Position numbers and translations under genes: made by a program
Assembly: GCF_002335805.1 (NCBI RefSeq)
Contig: NZ_NISU01000001.1
Span: 442,079 to 506,078, forward strand
Origin: Bacillus sp. FJAT-45350
GTDB lineage: Bacteria > Bacillota > Bacilli > Bacillales > NISU01
Direction of reading: 5' to 3'
DNA length: 64,000 bases
Notes under the pieces: model-generated
The model's database searches: none
What the model was told of the DNA's origin: nothing
What the model saw: only the letters and a program-made list of their open reading frames with translations
Shown here: in pieces, positions 42,089 to 50,683 of the stretch
Position numbering within the stretch: position 1 is the first letter of the stretch
Layout: every line of letters begins with the position of its first letter

Positions 42089-43543
42089 ATGCTACAAAAA
42101 ACAGTATCTACTGAGATTGTATTATCTAATGAAATTGTATTTTATGTTGATGACGAGCCCTATATTTTTCAAGGACTAAGCGGAATTATTACAGCCCTGG
42201 ATGGGGTTTCAGAAGCAATTATAAAATATATGAAACGAAATAAACCAATCAATACAGGTGAAATCGTAGATGGTTTATCAACAACATTTTCAAGAGTAGA
42301 TATTGAAGAAGCAATTGATGAATTAATCAAATCTAGTGTCTTATATGAACAAGGGGATAGAAAACACCCCCTTGTTCGTACAACGGATGTCCCTAATGCT
42401 ACAGAGCTACCAATTGCAACATTGGTATTTCACCTAATCAATTCTTGTAATCTAGGTTGCACGTATTGCTATGCTGGTGACGGTGAATATGGTGCTCCAC
42501 AAAAAGTTATGAGTCAACAAACCGCAACGGATGCAATTGATTTTCTCATCCGAGAATCAAAGCATTTAAACGATATTTCAGTCATTCTTTTCGGTGGGGA
42601 ACCTTTCTTAAATTGGAAGCAGTTAAAGTATATTGTTGAATATGGAAAACAAGCTGCTGAACGAACTAATAAGAATATCAGCTTTTCATTAACAACAAAT
42701 GGAACGCTTTTAAATGATGAGAGAATTGCATTTATTAAAGAGCATAATATTGGTGTTTCCGTAAGTATGGATGGTGATGAAAAAACACAAGATAAGTGGC
42801 GGCCTTTTCAAAATGGTGCAGGTTCATACAAACTAGTTAGCTCAAATGTTAGGAAGCTAGTAGCAGAAAAATCAGGGAAGCCCGTTGCGGCAAGAGTTAC
42901 TTTGACTAAAGGGTTTCCGTATGTTCGTGACACGTTACATCACCTTTTTAGTTTAGGGTTTCATGAAGTAGGTTTTGCACCGGTGACTGAAACAGATGAA
43001 ATGATGATGCTGGCTAGACCGGAAATGATGGATCTCCTAGATCAGTTTGAAGAGTTGGCAAATGACTTTATCGAAAGTGTGAAACAAAATGAGTACTTAG
43101 GTTTCTCGAATCTAACAAACTTACTCAGTGACTTACATCAAGGGCAAACAAAGGCTTATGGGTGTGGTGCTGGTTTAGGTTTTATGGCCGTTTCACCAGG
43201 TGGGGACTTGTATCTGTGTCATCGCTTTAATGAAGACCCTGAAGTTCAATTAGGTGATATTTATCAAGGGATAAATCGTGAATTTCAACAAAAACTCCTC
43301 AAGGACCTTCATGTTGATACAAAAACAACATGCTCACGTTGTCCTTTAAAGCATAGCTGTGCTGGGGGTTGTTATTACGAAGCAAAGGAACAACAAGGAG
43401 AAATAACTGCACCAAATCTACATTACTGTAATTGGATGCTACGCTGGACAAAGATTGGATTAGAAACATATGTACGGATTATGAAGGAAGATTCGAGTTT
43501 TATGGACCGAATGACAGGAACAAATTATTGTCAAACAAATTAG
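42089..43543 (+). CDS. qhpD: radical SAM/SPASM thioether-forming maturase QhpD
   Basis: Radical SAM enzyme that installs the Cys-to-Asp/Glu thioether bonds in the gamma peptide. The N-terminal region (about 1-100) resembles a RiPP precursor-recognition domain. The SAM cluster motif is CNLGCTYCYAG (about 132-142), and the C-terminal SPASM domain has CGAGLGFMAVSPGGDLYLC, CSRCPLKHSCAGGC and HYCNW. ATG 42089 lies 6 nt after TAGGAGGA and gives 484 aa. No other radical SAM gene is in the window. Confidence 0.93.
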   Translation: MLQKTVSTEIVLSNEIVFYVDDEPYIFQGLSGIITALDGVSEAIIKYMKRNKPINTGEIVDGLSTTFSRVDIEEAIDELIKSSVLYEQGDRKHPLVRTTDVPNATELPIATLVFHLINSCNLGCTYCYAGDGEYGAPQKVMSQQTATDAIDFLIRESKHLNDISVILFGGEPFLNWKQLKYIVEYGKQAAERTNKNISFSLTTNGTLLNDERIAFIKEHNIGVSVSMDGDEKTQDKWRPFQNGAGSYKLVSSNVRKLVAEKSGKPVAARVTLTKGFPYVRDTLHHLFSLGFHEVGFAPVTETDEMMMLARPEMMDLLDQFEELANDFIESVKQNEYLGFSNLTNLLSDLHQGQTKAYGCGAGLGFMAVSPGGDLYLCHRFNEDPEVQLGDIYQGINREFQQKLLKDLHVDTKTTCSRCPLKHSCAGGCYYEAKEQQGEITAPNLHYCNWMLRWTKIGLETYVRIMKEDSSFMDRMTGTNYCQTN

Positions 43544-43568
43544 TATTTCGAAGTTAGGAGTGACAAAT

Positions 43569-44660
43569 ATGAGTGTAAGGTTAGATAGTCGAATCATCTA
43601 TCCAATCTTGGTGTTTATCTTAATAGCTTCCATAGTAGGGATATATACACAAAAAGTAACATCAGCTGCTACTGAAGTTAAAGAAACCCTTTATATTAGT
43701 GGTTATGATATGACAATCGCAGTTGACCCTATAAAAATGGAAATAATTGAAGAAATTCCAATCAAAGGTCCAAATCGTGACATGACTTGGACGAAGGATG
43801 GTCAAACACTTTTTGTTAATAGCGCTGGGCGACAAGAGGTAGCCGTTGTAAATACAATCAAAAACGAAGTCGTAGATACACTTACTTTTAGTGAACCTTC
43901 AAACCAAATTACTGCAAGAATTTTTGGGATAGCAGTTGATGAAAAGGGAGAAACATTATATGCAACATTAATGAGAACAAAACGTAAGCCAGCTGAACTT
44001 GTTCCACTAGATCCTATTATTGCAGTGATGGATTTAGAGACTAAGGAAGTTGTTAAGGAAATTGATGTTCCTGTAGGTACACATGCATTACAGTTTTTAG
44101 AGGACCCTACTAAGCTAGCAGTTTGGGCAAAAGACCTCTATATGTTAGATCTTACAACAGACGAGTTAACAAAATATCATGAATTAATGCTTCCGAGTAA
44201 TCCAAATGAACAAGGAATTGCAAACTATTTATATTTTTGGAATCGGGATAAAGAAAGTGCAAACTCTTTAACAGCAGGTATGTTCAAGTTTTTCCCAGAT
44301 ACCGAGGAAGTAACAGAAAATATCTTTATGGTTGACAGGAAAACAGCTGAAGTAACCGATATCGAACTTCCAGAACCTATTGGTTTGTTCTCTGTAGTAG
44401 TTACAAATGATAAAAAATATGCGTATGGAGGAATGAACTATATCCATAAAATTAAGCTCGATACAATGGAAATTGAGTCAATCGTTCATGAGCCAGGTAC
44501 ATCATATGGATATAACTTAAGTAGTGATGGACAAACGCTATATGTTTCAGGTGCTGGAGCAGATTTATCATTTATTGATACAAACTCGATGGAGTATAAG
44601 AAAATTCTAGAATTACCAACGGATACGATGGATATTCGAGTTGTTCAAGTACAACAATAG
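43569..44660 (+). CDS. qhpB: quinohemoprotein amine dehydrogenase beta subunit (beta-propeller)
   Basis: Seven-bladed propeller subunit that packs against alpha and gamma. Propeller repeats such as DMTWTKDGQTLFVNSAGRQE and YNLSSDGQTLYVSG are visible. Residues 9-26 are hydrophobic, giving either a membrane anchor or a signal peptide with a possible cut after VTSAA. ATG 43569 has AGGAGTG 6 nt upstream and is preferred over the GTG inside that Shine-Dalgarno. Product 363 aa. The call rests on the fold and the operon. Confidence 0.88.
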   Translation: MSVRLDSRIIYPILVFILIASIVGIYTQKVTSAATEVKETLYISGYDMTIAVDPIKMEIIEEIPIKGPNRDMTWTKDGQTLFVNSAGRQEVAVVNTIKNEVVDTLTFSEPSNQITARIFGIAVDEKGETLYATLMRTKRKPAELVPLDPIIAVMDLETKEVVKEIDVPVGTHALQFLEDPTKLAVWAKDLYMLDLTTDELTKYHELMLPSNPNEQGIANYLYFWNRDKESANSLTAGMFKFFPDTEEVTENIFMVDRKTAEVTDIELPEPIGLFSVVVTNDKKYAYGGMNYIHKIKLDTMEIESIVHEPGTSYGYNLSSDGQTLYVSGAGADLSFIDTNSMEYKKILELPTDTMDIRVVQVQQ

Positions 44661-44682
44661 ATAAGCATTCAAGGAGGTTAAC

Positions 44683-45624
44683 ATGGAACTCGTAGTTGCG
44701 ATTCAATCGTTTGAAGACTTAGGGATAATTCAAACGCCATGGGGTTACGATAAATTAACAGCAATGGAACAAGAAACTAGTCAATCATTTTACAATGCAT
44801 TGAATGAAACGATTGGAGAATTACAACCAAAACGAGTGTATTTTGGTTCAGAGTTCTGTCAATATCGTCTATGTGATGAGGATGAATTAATTGAAGCATT
44901 TGAAGTAACTCATCAGAACGGACTACAGTTTTCTTTTGCTGCACCATACTTACCACAAAGTGGAATGAAGTCGCTCGAGCGACTTCTTAACCACCTTGCA
45001 AATTATATCCAAGAAAATTATCCAGAGGTAGAAGTGGAAATTATCTGTAATGACTGGGGAGTATTGCACTTTATTAAGACTTATCATGGGCACATTTTTA
45101 CACCTGTGTTAGGTAGATTATTGAATAAGATGATTCGAGATCCACGTGTGACCCAGCATTATAATCGTGAAGATGCACCTAAATTAGCAAACTCGCAATT
45201 TAAACAATCTAGTTATACAGTTCATTACTACCGTGATTTTGTAAAGAGTGCAGGTGTTCAACTAATCGAGTTTGATAATACGAGCCAAGGTCTAGAGCTT
45301 GAAGAAGGATTTTCAGATTTTCAAATTGCTATTCATTTTAATTATGGTTGTATTGCTACAGGGCGTACATGTTTAGTTGGTAGCTTACACGTTGAGCAAT
45401 CAGAAAAATTTCGGGGGCACATTGCTTGTAAACAACAATGTCGTCAGTATACTGCTGAAATGATTAATAAACATCCAAGAATTAATTCGTTACAAAACCG
45501 TGTTTTTCAAAAAGGAAACAGCGTGTTCTTTCAACAAAATTTTGAGCAAATGAAGGAAGGTTTGCAAGTAGCTAAACAAAACAATGCCCATCGAATTATA
45601 TATAGTCCAAGGCTTCCGGTTTAA
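44683..45624 (+). CDS. U32-family protein, UbiV-like; proposed O2-independent hydroxylase subunit
   Basis: U32 family member of 313 aa. YFGSEFCQYR (C59) corresponds to the first iron-sulfur cysteine of E. coli UbiV (YLGEAVCSKR). A later cluster has C223, C230, C249 and C253, the last two as CKQQC with the CxxxC spacing seen in UbiV. These fit a [4Fe-4S] site and not a peptidase. It begins 22 bp after qhpB with AAGGAGG and is followed by a second U32 gene. UbiU-UbiV and TrhP of this family hydroxylate without O2. I infer that it helps hydroxylate the CTQ tryptophan. A protease or chaperone role remains possible. Confidence 0.75.
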   Translation: MELVVAIQSFEDLGIIQTPWGYDKLTAMEQETSQSFYNALNETIGELQPKRVYFGSEFCQYRLCDEDELIEAFEVTHQNGLQFSFAAPYLPQSGMKSLERLLNHLANYIQENYPEVEVEIICNDWGVLHFIKTYHGHIFTPVLGRLLNKMIRDPRVTQHYNREDAPKLANSQFKQSSYTVHYYRDFVKSAGVQLIEFDNTSQGLELEEGFSDFQIAIHFNYGCIATGRTCLVGSLHVEQSEKFRGHIACKQQCRQYTAEMINKHPRINSLQNRVFQKGNSVFFQQNFEQMKEGLQVAKQNNAHRIIYSPRLPV

Positions 45625-45649
45625 AATGCGATAAGTGAGGTGAGTTTTA

Positions 45650-46645
45650 ATGAATGTTCTAGCACCAATTAGTAGTGCAGAAGAAGTAGAAATGCTTGCT
45701 GAAAATGGAGCAGAAGAATTTTATTGTGGAGTTCTTCCTACAGAATGGATCAAAAAATTTTCAGCTGGTGTTTGGATGAATCGCCGTAACCCTCAAGCTA
45801 GTCTACCTTCTTATGAAGAATTTGCTTTATTAGTAGAACGATCACAAAAATATAGTATTCCAGTTTTTATCGCATTAAACGCACCTTATTATACACAAGA
45901 CCAGATCCCGAGTATTTTAGAGATGGTTAAAGAAACACAGTCGTTAGGAGCAGGAGCTTTTATTGTTAGTGATATTGGATTAATGAAAGCGATCAAAGAC
46001 CATGTCCCTAATGCTCAAATTCATGTAAGTAGCTTAGCTACACCAATAAATAAACATAGTGTTCATATGTTTAAAGAGCTTGGTGCTAATCGAATTGTTT
46101 TTCCAAGAAGCTTACATTTAGATGAGATCGCTGAGATTATTGATGCCGGTGGAAAAGAGATAGAATATGAGGTTTTTATCCTGAATGATGGTTGTATTTA
46201 TGAAGAAGGTAATTGTTTTACGACTCATAATCAAGTTGGTGCTTTTTGTTCAACTGAAAATTGGGATTTTGAATGGCAACCTTCAAATGGAGATAAAACA
46301 TTCTCTTCTTTAGAAACAGTTAAACTAGAACAACATATTAAGGATTACAGAGAATTTGTTTGGTATACAAATAGCTGTGGTTGTACATTGTCAGATCAGG
46401 GGTTACCACTTGGACCGTGTGGTTTGTGTGCTTTACCCAGCTTAGCAAAAATCGGAGTGAACTCTCTGAAAATTGTTGGTAGAGAAACATCACCATATCG
46501 AAAATTAGCAAGTGTCCAATTGGTTTCTGAAATTGTTCGTTCAGTCAGAGAGGGCGTAGAAGAAAAAAGTGTAAAAGAAAAAGCGATTCGCATTCGTAAA
46601 ACACCGGATAAATGTGCTTCTGGATATATGTGCTACTACAAATAG
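45650..46645 (+). CDS. U32-family protein, UbiU-like; proposed O2-independent hydroxylase subunit
   Basis: U32 TIM-barrel protein of 331 aa. It aligns by eye with E. coli UbiU: the N-terminal LAPISSAEEVEMLAENGAEE, EVFILNDGCIYEEGNC (C182-x6-C189, like UbiU C169-x6-C176), C200, a later C257/C260 pair, and SLKIVGRETSPY near the end (UbiU SVKIEGRQRSPAY). Extra cysteines (C243, C245 and the C-terminal KCASGYMCYYK) may hold a second cluster. Its start is 25 bp after the UbiV-like gene, so the two probably form a heterodimer. Function in CTQ hydroxylation is inference. Confidence 0.78.
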   Translation: MNVLAPISSAEEVEMLAENGAEEFYCGVLPTEWIKKFSAGVWMNRRNPQASLPSYEEFALLVERSQKYSIPVFIALNAPYYTQDQIPSILEMVKETQSLGAGAFIVSDIGLMKAIKDHVPNAQIHVSSLATPINKHSVHMFKELGANRIVFPRSLHLDEIAEIIDAGGKEIEYEVFILNDGCIYEEGNCFTTHNQVGAFCSTENWDFEWQPSNGDKTFSSLETVKLEQHIKDYREFVWYTNSCGCTLSDQGLPLGPCGLCALPSLAKIGVNSLKIVGRETSPYRKLASVQLVSEIVRSVREGVEEKSVKEKAIRIRKTPDKCASGYMCYYK

Positions 46646-46657
46646 AGGGGGCCATCA

Positions 46658-48343
46658 ATGAAAAAATATAAATGGCTATTCCCTTATATTAAACCATATA
46701 CGCCACATTTGGTTGTAGTGCTAGTCATTTCGTTAGTTTCGACGGCATTATCACTAAGTTATCCTTATTTTACTAGTCTGTTAATTGATGATGTACTAAT
46801 CAATCAAACGTACTCGCTAAAATCAATTGTTTTTCTTGCTTTTGGTGCTATGTTTGCAGGATATGTCCTTTCATCATTTAATAGCTTATTGTACTTACAT
46901 GTCACACTTCAAATGCTTAGAAATCTAAGACGTGATTTATTTCTTCGCATTCAGAAAACAAAGTACCGTTTCTTTGTTCATCGTAAAGTTGGAGATATTA
47001 TTACACGCTTGAACGGGGATGCGGCTGAAGTTCAAAGTGGCTTAACGGATACGATATTACAAGCGATAATTCAAGTGTCAACCTTCATTTTTGTAGCAAG
47101 TATGCTTTTGTGGTTAGATTTTAAGCTAGCGTTAGTATGTTTTTTATTTATGCCAGTTCTTATTTGGGCAATTGTTTATTTTCGACCGTTGATTGTAAGC
47201 GTTACCACGGATATGAGAAAGCAGCATAGTACATTACAAAGTTTTTTAATAGAACGATTAAATGGTATTAAACTAATTAAATTTGTTAGTGCAGAAACTA
47301 GAGTGACTGTTGAATTTGACAAACAAGTAAAAGAAATAAATCAAAAATCTTTTCGCTATAGTCTTCTTTCAACACTTGCTGAAGGAATCCCAAGAATAGC
47401 AATCCTTCTATCTACTATTCTTGTCTTTAGTTGGGGTGGACATTTAGTATTAACCGAGCAAATGACTATTGGAGCACTTGTGGCATTTACAGGCTATCAG
47501 GCTCGTTTATTTGGACCAGTTCAGAGTATTGCAGCCTTATATATGCGATTTCAACGAATGAATGTATCTTTAGGTAGATTAGAGGAACTCGTTCAACAAA
47601 CAGAAGTTGAAATATATGAAAAAAGCGGAGGGAACCATTCTAAAGTAGGAGAAAATGAGCCGCTCCTAACTTTAGAAAATGTGTCCTTTGGTTATCAACA
47701 AGATAAACACCTACTACATGGTGCTAATTTTAAGATGGACAAAGGGGAAGTTGTTGCTATCGTTGGACCGAGTGGGATAGGAAAAAGCACATTTATTGAT
47801 TTAATAACGGGACTGTACCAACCAACAAATGGTTCAATCGGTTTTAAAGGAACTAACATTGAGGAACTTTCATTAAGCCAGTTAAGAGCTCAAATTGCTG
47901 TTGCAACTCAGCAAGCTCCTCTTTTTAACGGATCAATCTTTGAAAATATAAAATTTAGTCAACCTAATGCTACTCTTGAAGAAGTGAAAGAGGTAGCCGA
48001 GCTCGTTGGACTTCATGAAGACATTAGTACTTTTGAAGCCAGGTATGAAACGTTGATTGGAGAAAGAGGTAGTGCGTTATCTGGTGGACAAAGACAAAGA
48101 ATTGCCTTAGCTAGAACGCTTCTTCAAAAGGCAGACTTATATGTTTTAGACGAAGCTACGTCAGAGGTTGATATTCAAAGTGAAAAAGCAATCTTCAAAC
48201 GATTAAGAAATAGCGGACGAACGAGAAACGTCATTATAATTAGCCATCGTCTTTCTACATTAGATTGGGTTGATTCTACATGGGTCGTTCAAAACGGTCA
48301 ACTTTTTCGAAAGGAGGTCGGTTATGAAAAAGAAACAAGTTAA
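46658..48343 (+). CDS. qhpF: ABC exporter QhpF for the gamma peptide
   Basis: Fused ABC half-transporter of 561 aa: six-helix membrane domain (about 15-300), then an ATPase domain with Walker A GPSGIGKST, signature LSGGQRQR and Walker B LYVLDEATSEVD. In Paracoccus, QhpF carries the crosslinked gamma peptide out of the cytoplasm, which lacks a Sec signal. Here it would cross the single membrane. There is no N-terminal peptidase domain; the separate protease gene that follows overlaps its end by 20 bp. Confidence 0.87.
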   Translation: MKKYKWLFPYIKPYTPHLVVVLVISLVSTALSLSYPYFTSLLIDDVLINQTYSLKSIVFLAFGAMFAGYVLSSFNSLLYLHVTLQMLRNLRRDLFLRIQKTKYRFFVHRKVGDIITRLNGDAAEVQSGLTDTILQAIIQVSTFIFVASMLLWLDFKLALVCFLFMPVLIWAIVYFRPLIVSVTTDMRKQHSTLQSFLIERLNGIKLIKFVSAETRVTVEFDKQVKEINQKSFRYSLLSTLAEGIPRIAILLSTILVFSWGGHLVLTEQMTIGALVAFTGYQARLFGPVQSIAALYMRFQRMNVSLGRLEELVQQTEVEIYEKSGGNHSKVGENEPLLTLENVSFGYQQDKHLLHGANFKMDKGEVVAIVGPSGIGKSTFIDLITGLYQPTNGSIGFKGTNIEELSLSQLRAQIAVATQQAPLFNGSIFENIKFSQPNATLEEVKEVAELVGLHEDISTFEARYETLIGERGSALSGGQRQRIALARTLLQKADLYVLDEATSEVDIQSEKAIFKRLRNSGRTRNVIIISHRLSTLDWVDSTWVVQNGQLFRKEVGYEKETS

Positions 48344-49004
48344 AATTGGTGTCATTGATAGTGGTATAAACCCTTATCACTCCCATATTGGAGAAGTGAA
48401 CGGTGGAATTTCTATAAGTGTAGGAAAAGATATGTATTTAGAATGGAATAGTGATTTTCGAGATAGATTAGGTCATGGTACTGCAGTTGCAGCAGCGATA
48501 CGTGATGAAATGCCAGATTGTGAGTTGTATGCGATTCGAATTTTTAATGAACAATTAACTACGTATCCGACTGTATTATGCGCAGCATTGGAATGGGCTA
48601 TAGCTGAAGAACTCGATATTATCAATCTTAGTTTAGGAGTCATGAATGAATCAGTGGAACTGAAGCAATTATGTCAAGAAGCTAAAGAGAAAGGGATATT
48701 TGTTGTTGCAGCTTTAGATGAAGACCGTGGCTTTATTTATCCTGCGAGGTATGAAGGGGTATTAGCAGTATCGGCAGGGGAATATTCTAAGGGAGAGTTT
48801 GAATATAGTCATGACAATTGCTTTAGAGCTTGTGGATATCCGAAAGAATTAAATGGAGACATACAAAGGTACAATCTCCATGGACATAGCTTTGCATCTG
48901 CTAGGTTCACTGGAATGATCGGAAAAACTATAAAGGAACAAGATGAGAAGAATTACTCAAGTATATACGAACTATTAATTAAAGAGGGGCTGAAAAATAA
49001 ATGA
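48324..49004 (+). CDS. qhpE: subtilisin-like leader peptidase QhpE
   Basis: S8 serine protease without signal peptide or propeptide, so cytosolic. The triad is D12 (VIDSGINP), H51 (GHGTAVAA) and S189 (HGHSFASARFTG). ATG 48324 follows AAGGAGG and gives 226 aa, close to a bare catalytic domain. In Paracoccus, QhpE removes the QhpC leader after crosslinking. Here the likely substrate is the 28-residue leader at 40100. Confidence 0.9.
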   Translation: MKKKQVKIGVIDSGINPYHSHIGEVNGGISISVGKDMYLEWNSDFRDRLGHGTAVAAAIRDEMPDCELYAIRIFNEQLTTYPTVLCAALEWAIAEELDIINLSLGVMNESVELKQLCQEAKEKGIFVVAALDEDRGFIYPARYEGVLAVSAGEYSKGEFEYSHDNCFRACGYPKELNGDIQRYNLHGHSFASARFTGMIGKTIKEQDEKNYSSIYELLIKEGLKNK

Positions 49005-50473
49005 CTAAGAACTATCAATTATTTATAAATGGAAAATGGGAAAACTCAGTTTCAGGAAAAACATTTCAAACAATTAATCCAGCTACAGGTGAGGTACATG
49101 CAACAGTAGCAGAAGGTGGAGCTGAAGATATTAATCTTGCAGTTAAAGCTGCTCGTAAAGCATTTGAGGTAGGACCGTGGGCTGAAATGACTCCAAGTGA
49201 CCGAGGACGTTTATTATACAAAGTTGCTCAAAAACTATGGGATAATGCAGATAGACTTGCAGAAATTGAATCAACTGATAATGGGTTACCTATTAATGAA
49301 ACAAAATTAATTGCTATGCCAGCGACGATTGATGTACTAGAGTTTTATGCTGGACTAGCAAACAAAGTTCAAGGGGAGACGTTAGCATCTCCGGGGAACC
49401 GATTTAATTATACTTTACGTGAACCTTTAGGAGTTATAGGTGCAATTGTCCCATGGAATTTCCCATTGATGTTAACGATGTGGAAGCTAGCGCCAGCATT
49501 AGCTGCTGGAAATACAATTGTCATTAAGCCTGCAGAACAAACACCAGTAAGTATATTAGAACTAGCAAAGATTTTTCAAGAAGCGGGAATTCCTGATGGA
49601 GTGATTAATGTTGTACCTGGTTACGGCGCAACAGCTGGTGATGCGCTTGCATCACATCCTGAAGTAGACAAAATTGCGTTTACTGGATCAACAAATACAG
49701 GTCGTCTTGTTATGCAGTCAGCTAGTAAGAATTTAAAACCTGTCAGCTTAGAATTAGGCGGAAAATCACCAAATATCGTATTTGAAGATGCTGATATTGA
49801 AAGTGCAGTTAATGGTTCGATGTTTGGAATCTATTTTGCACAAGGTCAAGTTTGTGCCTCGGGATCTAGATTGTTCGTTCAAGAAAGTGTTTATGATAAA
49901 TTCATGAGTGAATACGTCCGAAAAGTAGAAACGATTCGTGTAGGGAACCCGCTAGAACAAACGACTCAAATGGGACCGCAAGTAACCGAGGAACAATTAA
50001 AAAGAATCGAATACTATGTAGCCTCAGGATTAGAAGAAGGTGCAAAAGTTGTTACAGGAGGTAGACGTAATCAAAGTGCTGGCAGTGGATATTACTACAC
50101 ACCAACAATTTTTGAAAATGTAACGAACGAAATGAAGATTGCTAGAGAGGAGATTTTTGGTCCAGTCGTCTCAGTTATCCGATTTAAAGATGAGGAAGAT
50201 GCTCTAAGGAAAGCAAATGATACAGTGTATGGTTTAGCTTCAGGTGTATGGACTAACAATTTAAAAAGAGCTCATCGAATGGCTAAAGGACTACATGCAG
50301 GAACGGTTTATGTTAATACATTCAATATGTTAGATAGCACTGCTCCATTTGGGGGTACAAAGCAAAGTGGTTTTGGTAGAGAGCTAGGGGTGCAAGCGAT
50401 GGATATGTATACACAAACGAAACATGTATGGGTTGACTTAAATGAACAAGGGTTAAATTGGTACGGAGTTTAA
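49001..50473 (+). CDS. NAD-dependent aldehyde dehydrogenase
   Basis: Aldehyde dehydrogenase superfamily enzyme of 490 aa. The catalytic Glu is in LELGGKSPN, the catalytic Cys in GQVCASGSR, and the NAD-binding FTGSTNTGR and PWNFPLM are present. It overlaps qhpE (ATGA) and is the last gene before a terminator. It would oxidise the aldehyde released when the amine dehydrogenase deaminates a primary amine. Substrate range cannot be read from sequence. Confidence 0.93.
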   Translation: MTKNYQLFINGKWENSVSGKTFQTINPATGEVHATVAEGGAEDINLAVKAARKAFEVGPWAEMTPSDRGRLLYKVAQKLWDNADRLAEIESTDNGLPINETKLIAMPATIDVLEFYAGLANKVQGETLASPGNRFNYTLREPLGVIGAIVPWNFPLMLTMWKLAPALAAGNTIVIKPAEQTPVSILELAKIFQEAGIPDGVINVVPGYGATAGDALASHPEVDKIAFTGSTNTGRLVMQSASKNLKPVSLELGGKSPNIVFEDADIESAVNGSMFGIYFAQGQVCASGSRLFVQESVYDKFMSEYVRKVETIRVGNPLEQTTQMGPQVTEEQLKRIEYYVASGLEEGAKVVTGGRRNQSAGSGYYYTPTIFENVTNEMKIAREEIFGPVVSVIRFKDEEDALRKANDTVYGLASGVWTNNLKRAHRMAKGLHAGTVYVNTFNMLDSTAPFGGTKQSGFGRELGVQAMDMYTQTKHVWVDLNEQGLNWYGV

Positions 50474-50480
50474 TAGACAC

Positions 50481-50526
50481 AAAAAATGTCGTCATTCTTC
50501 ATATATTGAGGGATGGCGGCATTTTT
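50481..50526 (+). terminator. terminator of the qhp operon
   Basis: AAAAAATGTCGTCATTCTT pairs with GGGATGGCGGCATTTTT using several G:U pairs, with T's at the 3' end. It starts 8 bp after the aldehyde dehydrogenase stop. Confidence 0.75.
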
Positions 50527-50683
50527 ATATATTAAAGTACCTATAGCTCCATTCATTGAAAAATAAGTGTCATATTTTAGATTATCTGACACAATTTATT
50601 CGAATGATGTTACACTAATATGTAGAAATATTAGTAAATTAAAACTCTATTATATAAGTAAATAAAGTGAGAGGACCTTTCGT

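Noticed and set aside
44683-46645. Reading the two U32 proteins as collagenase-type peptidases
   Set aside because: Both carry iron-sulfur cysteine patterns of the UbiU/UbiV hydroxylases, no catalytic peptidase residues are established for this family, and the operon already encodes a dedicated leader protease.
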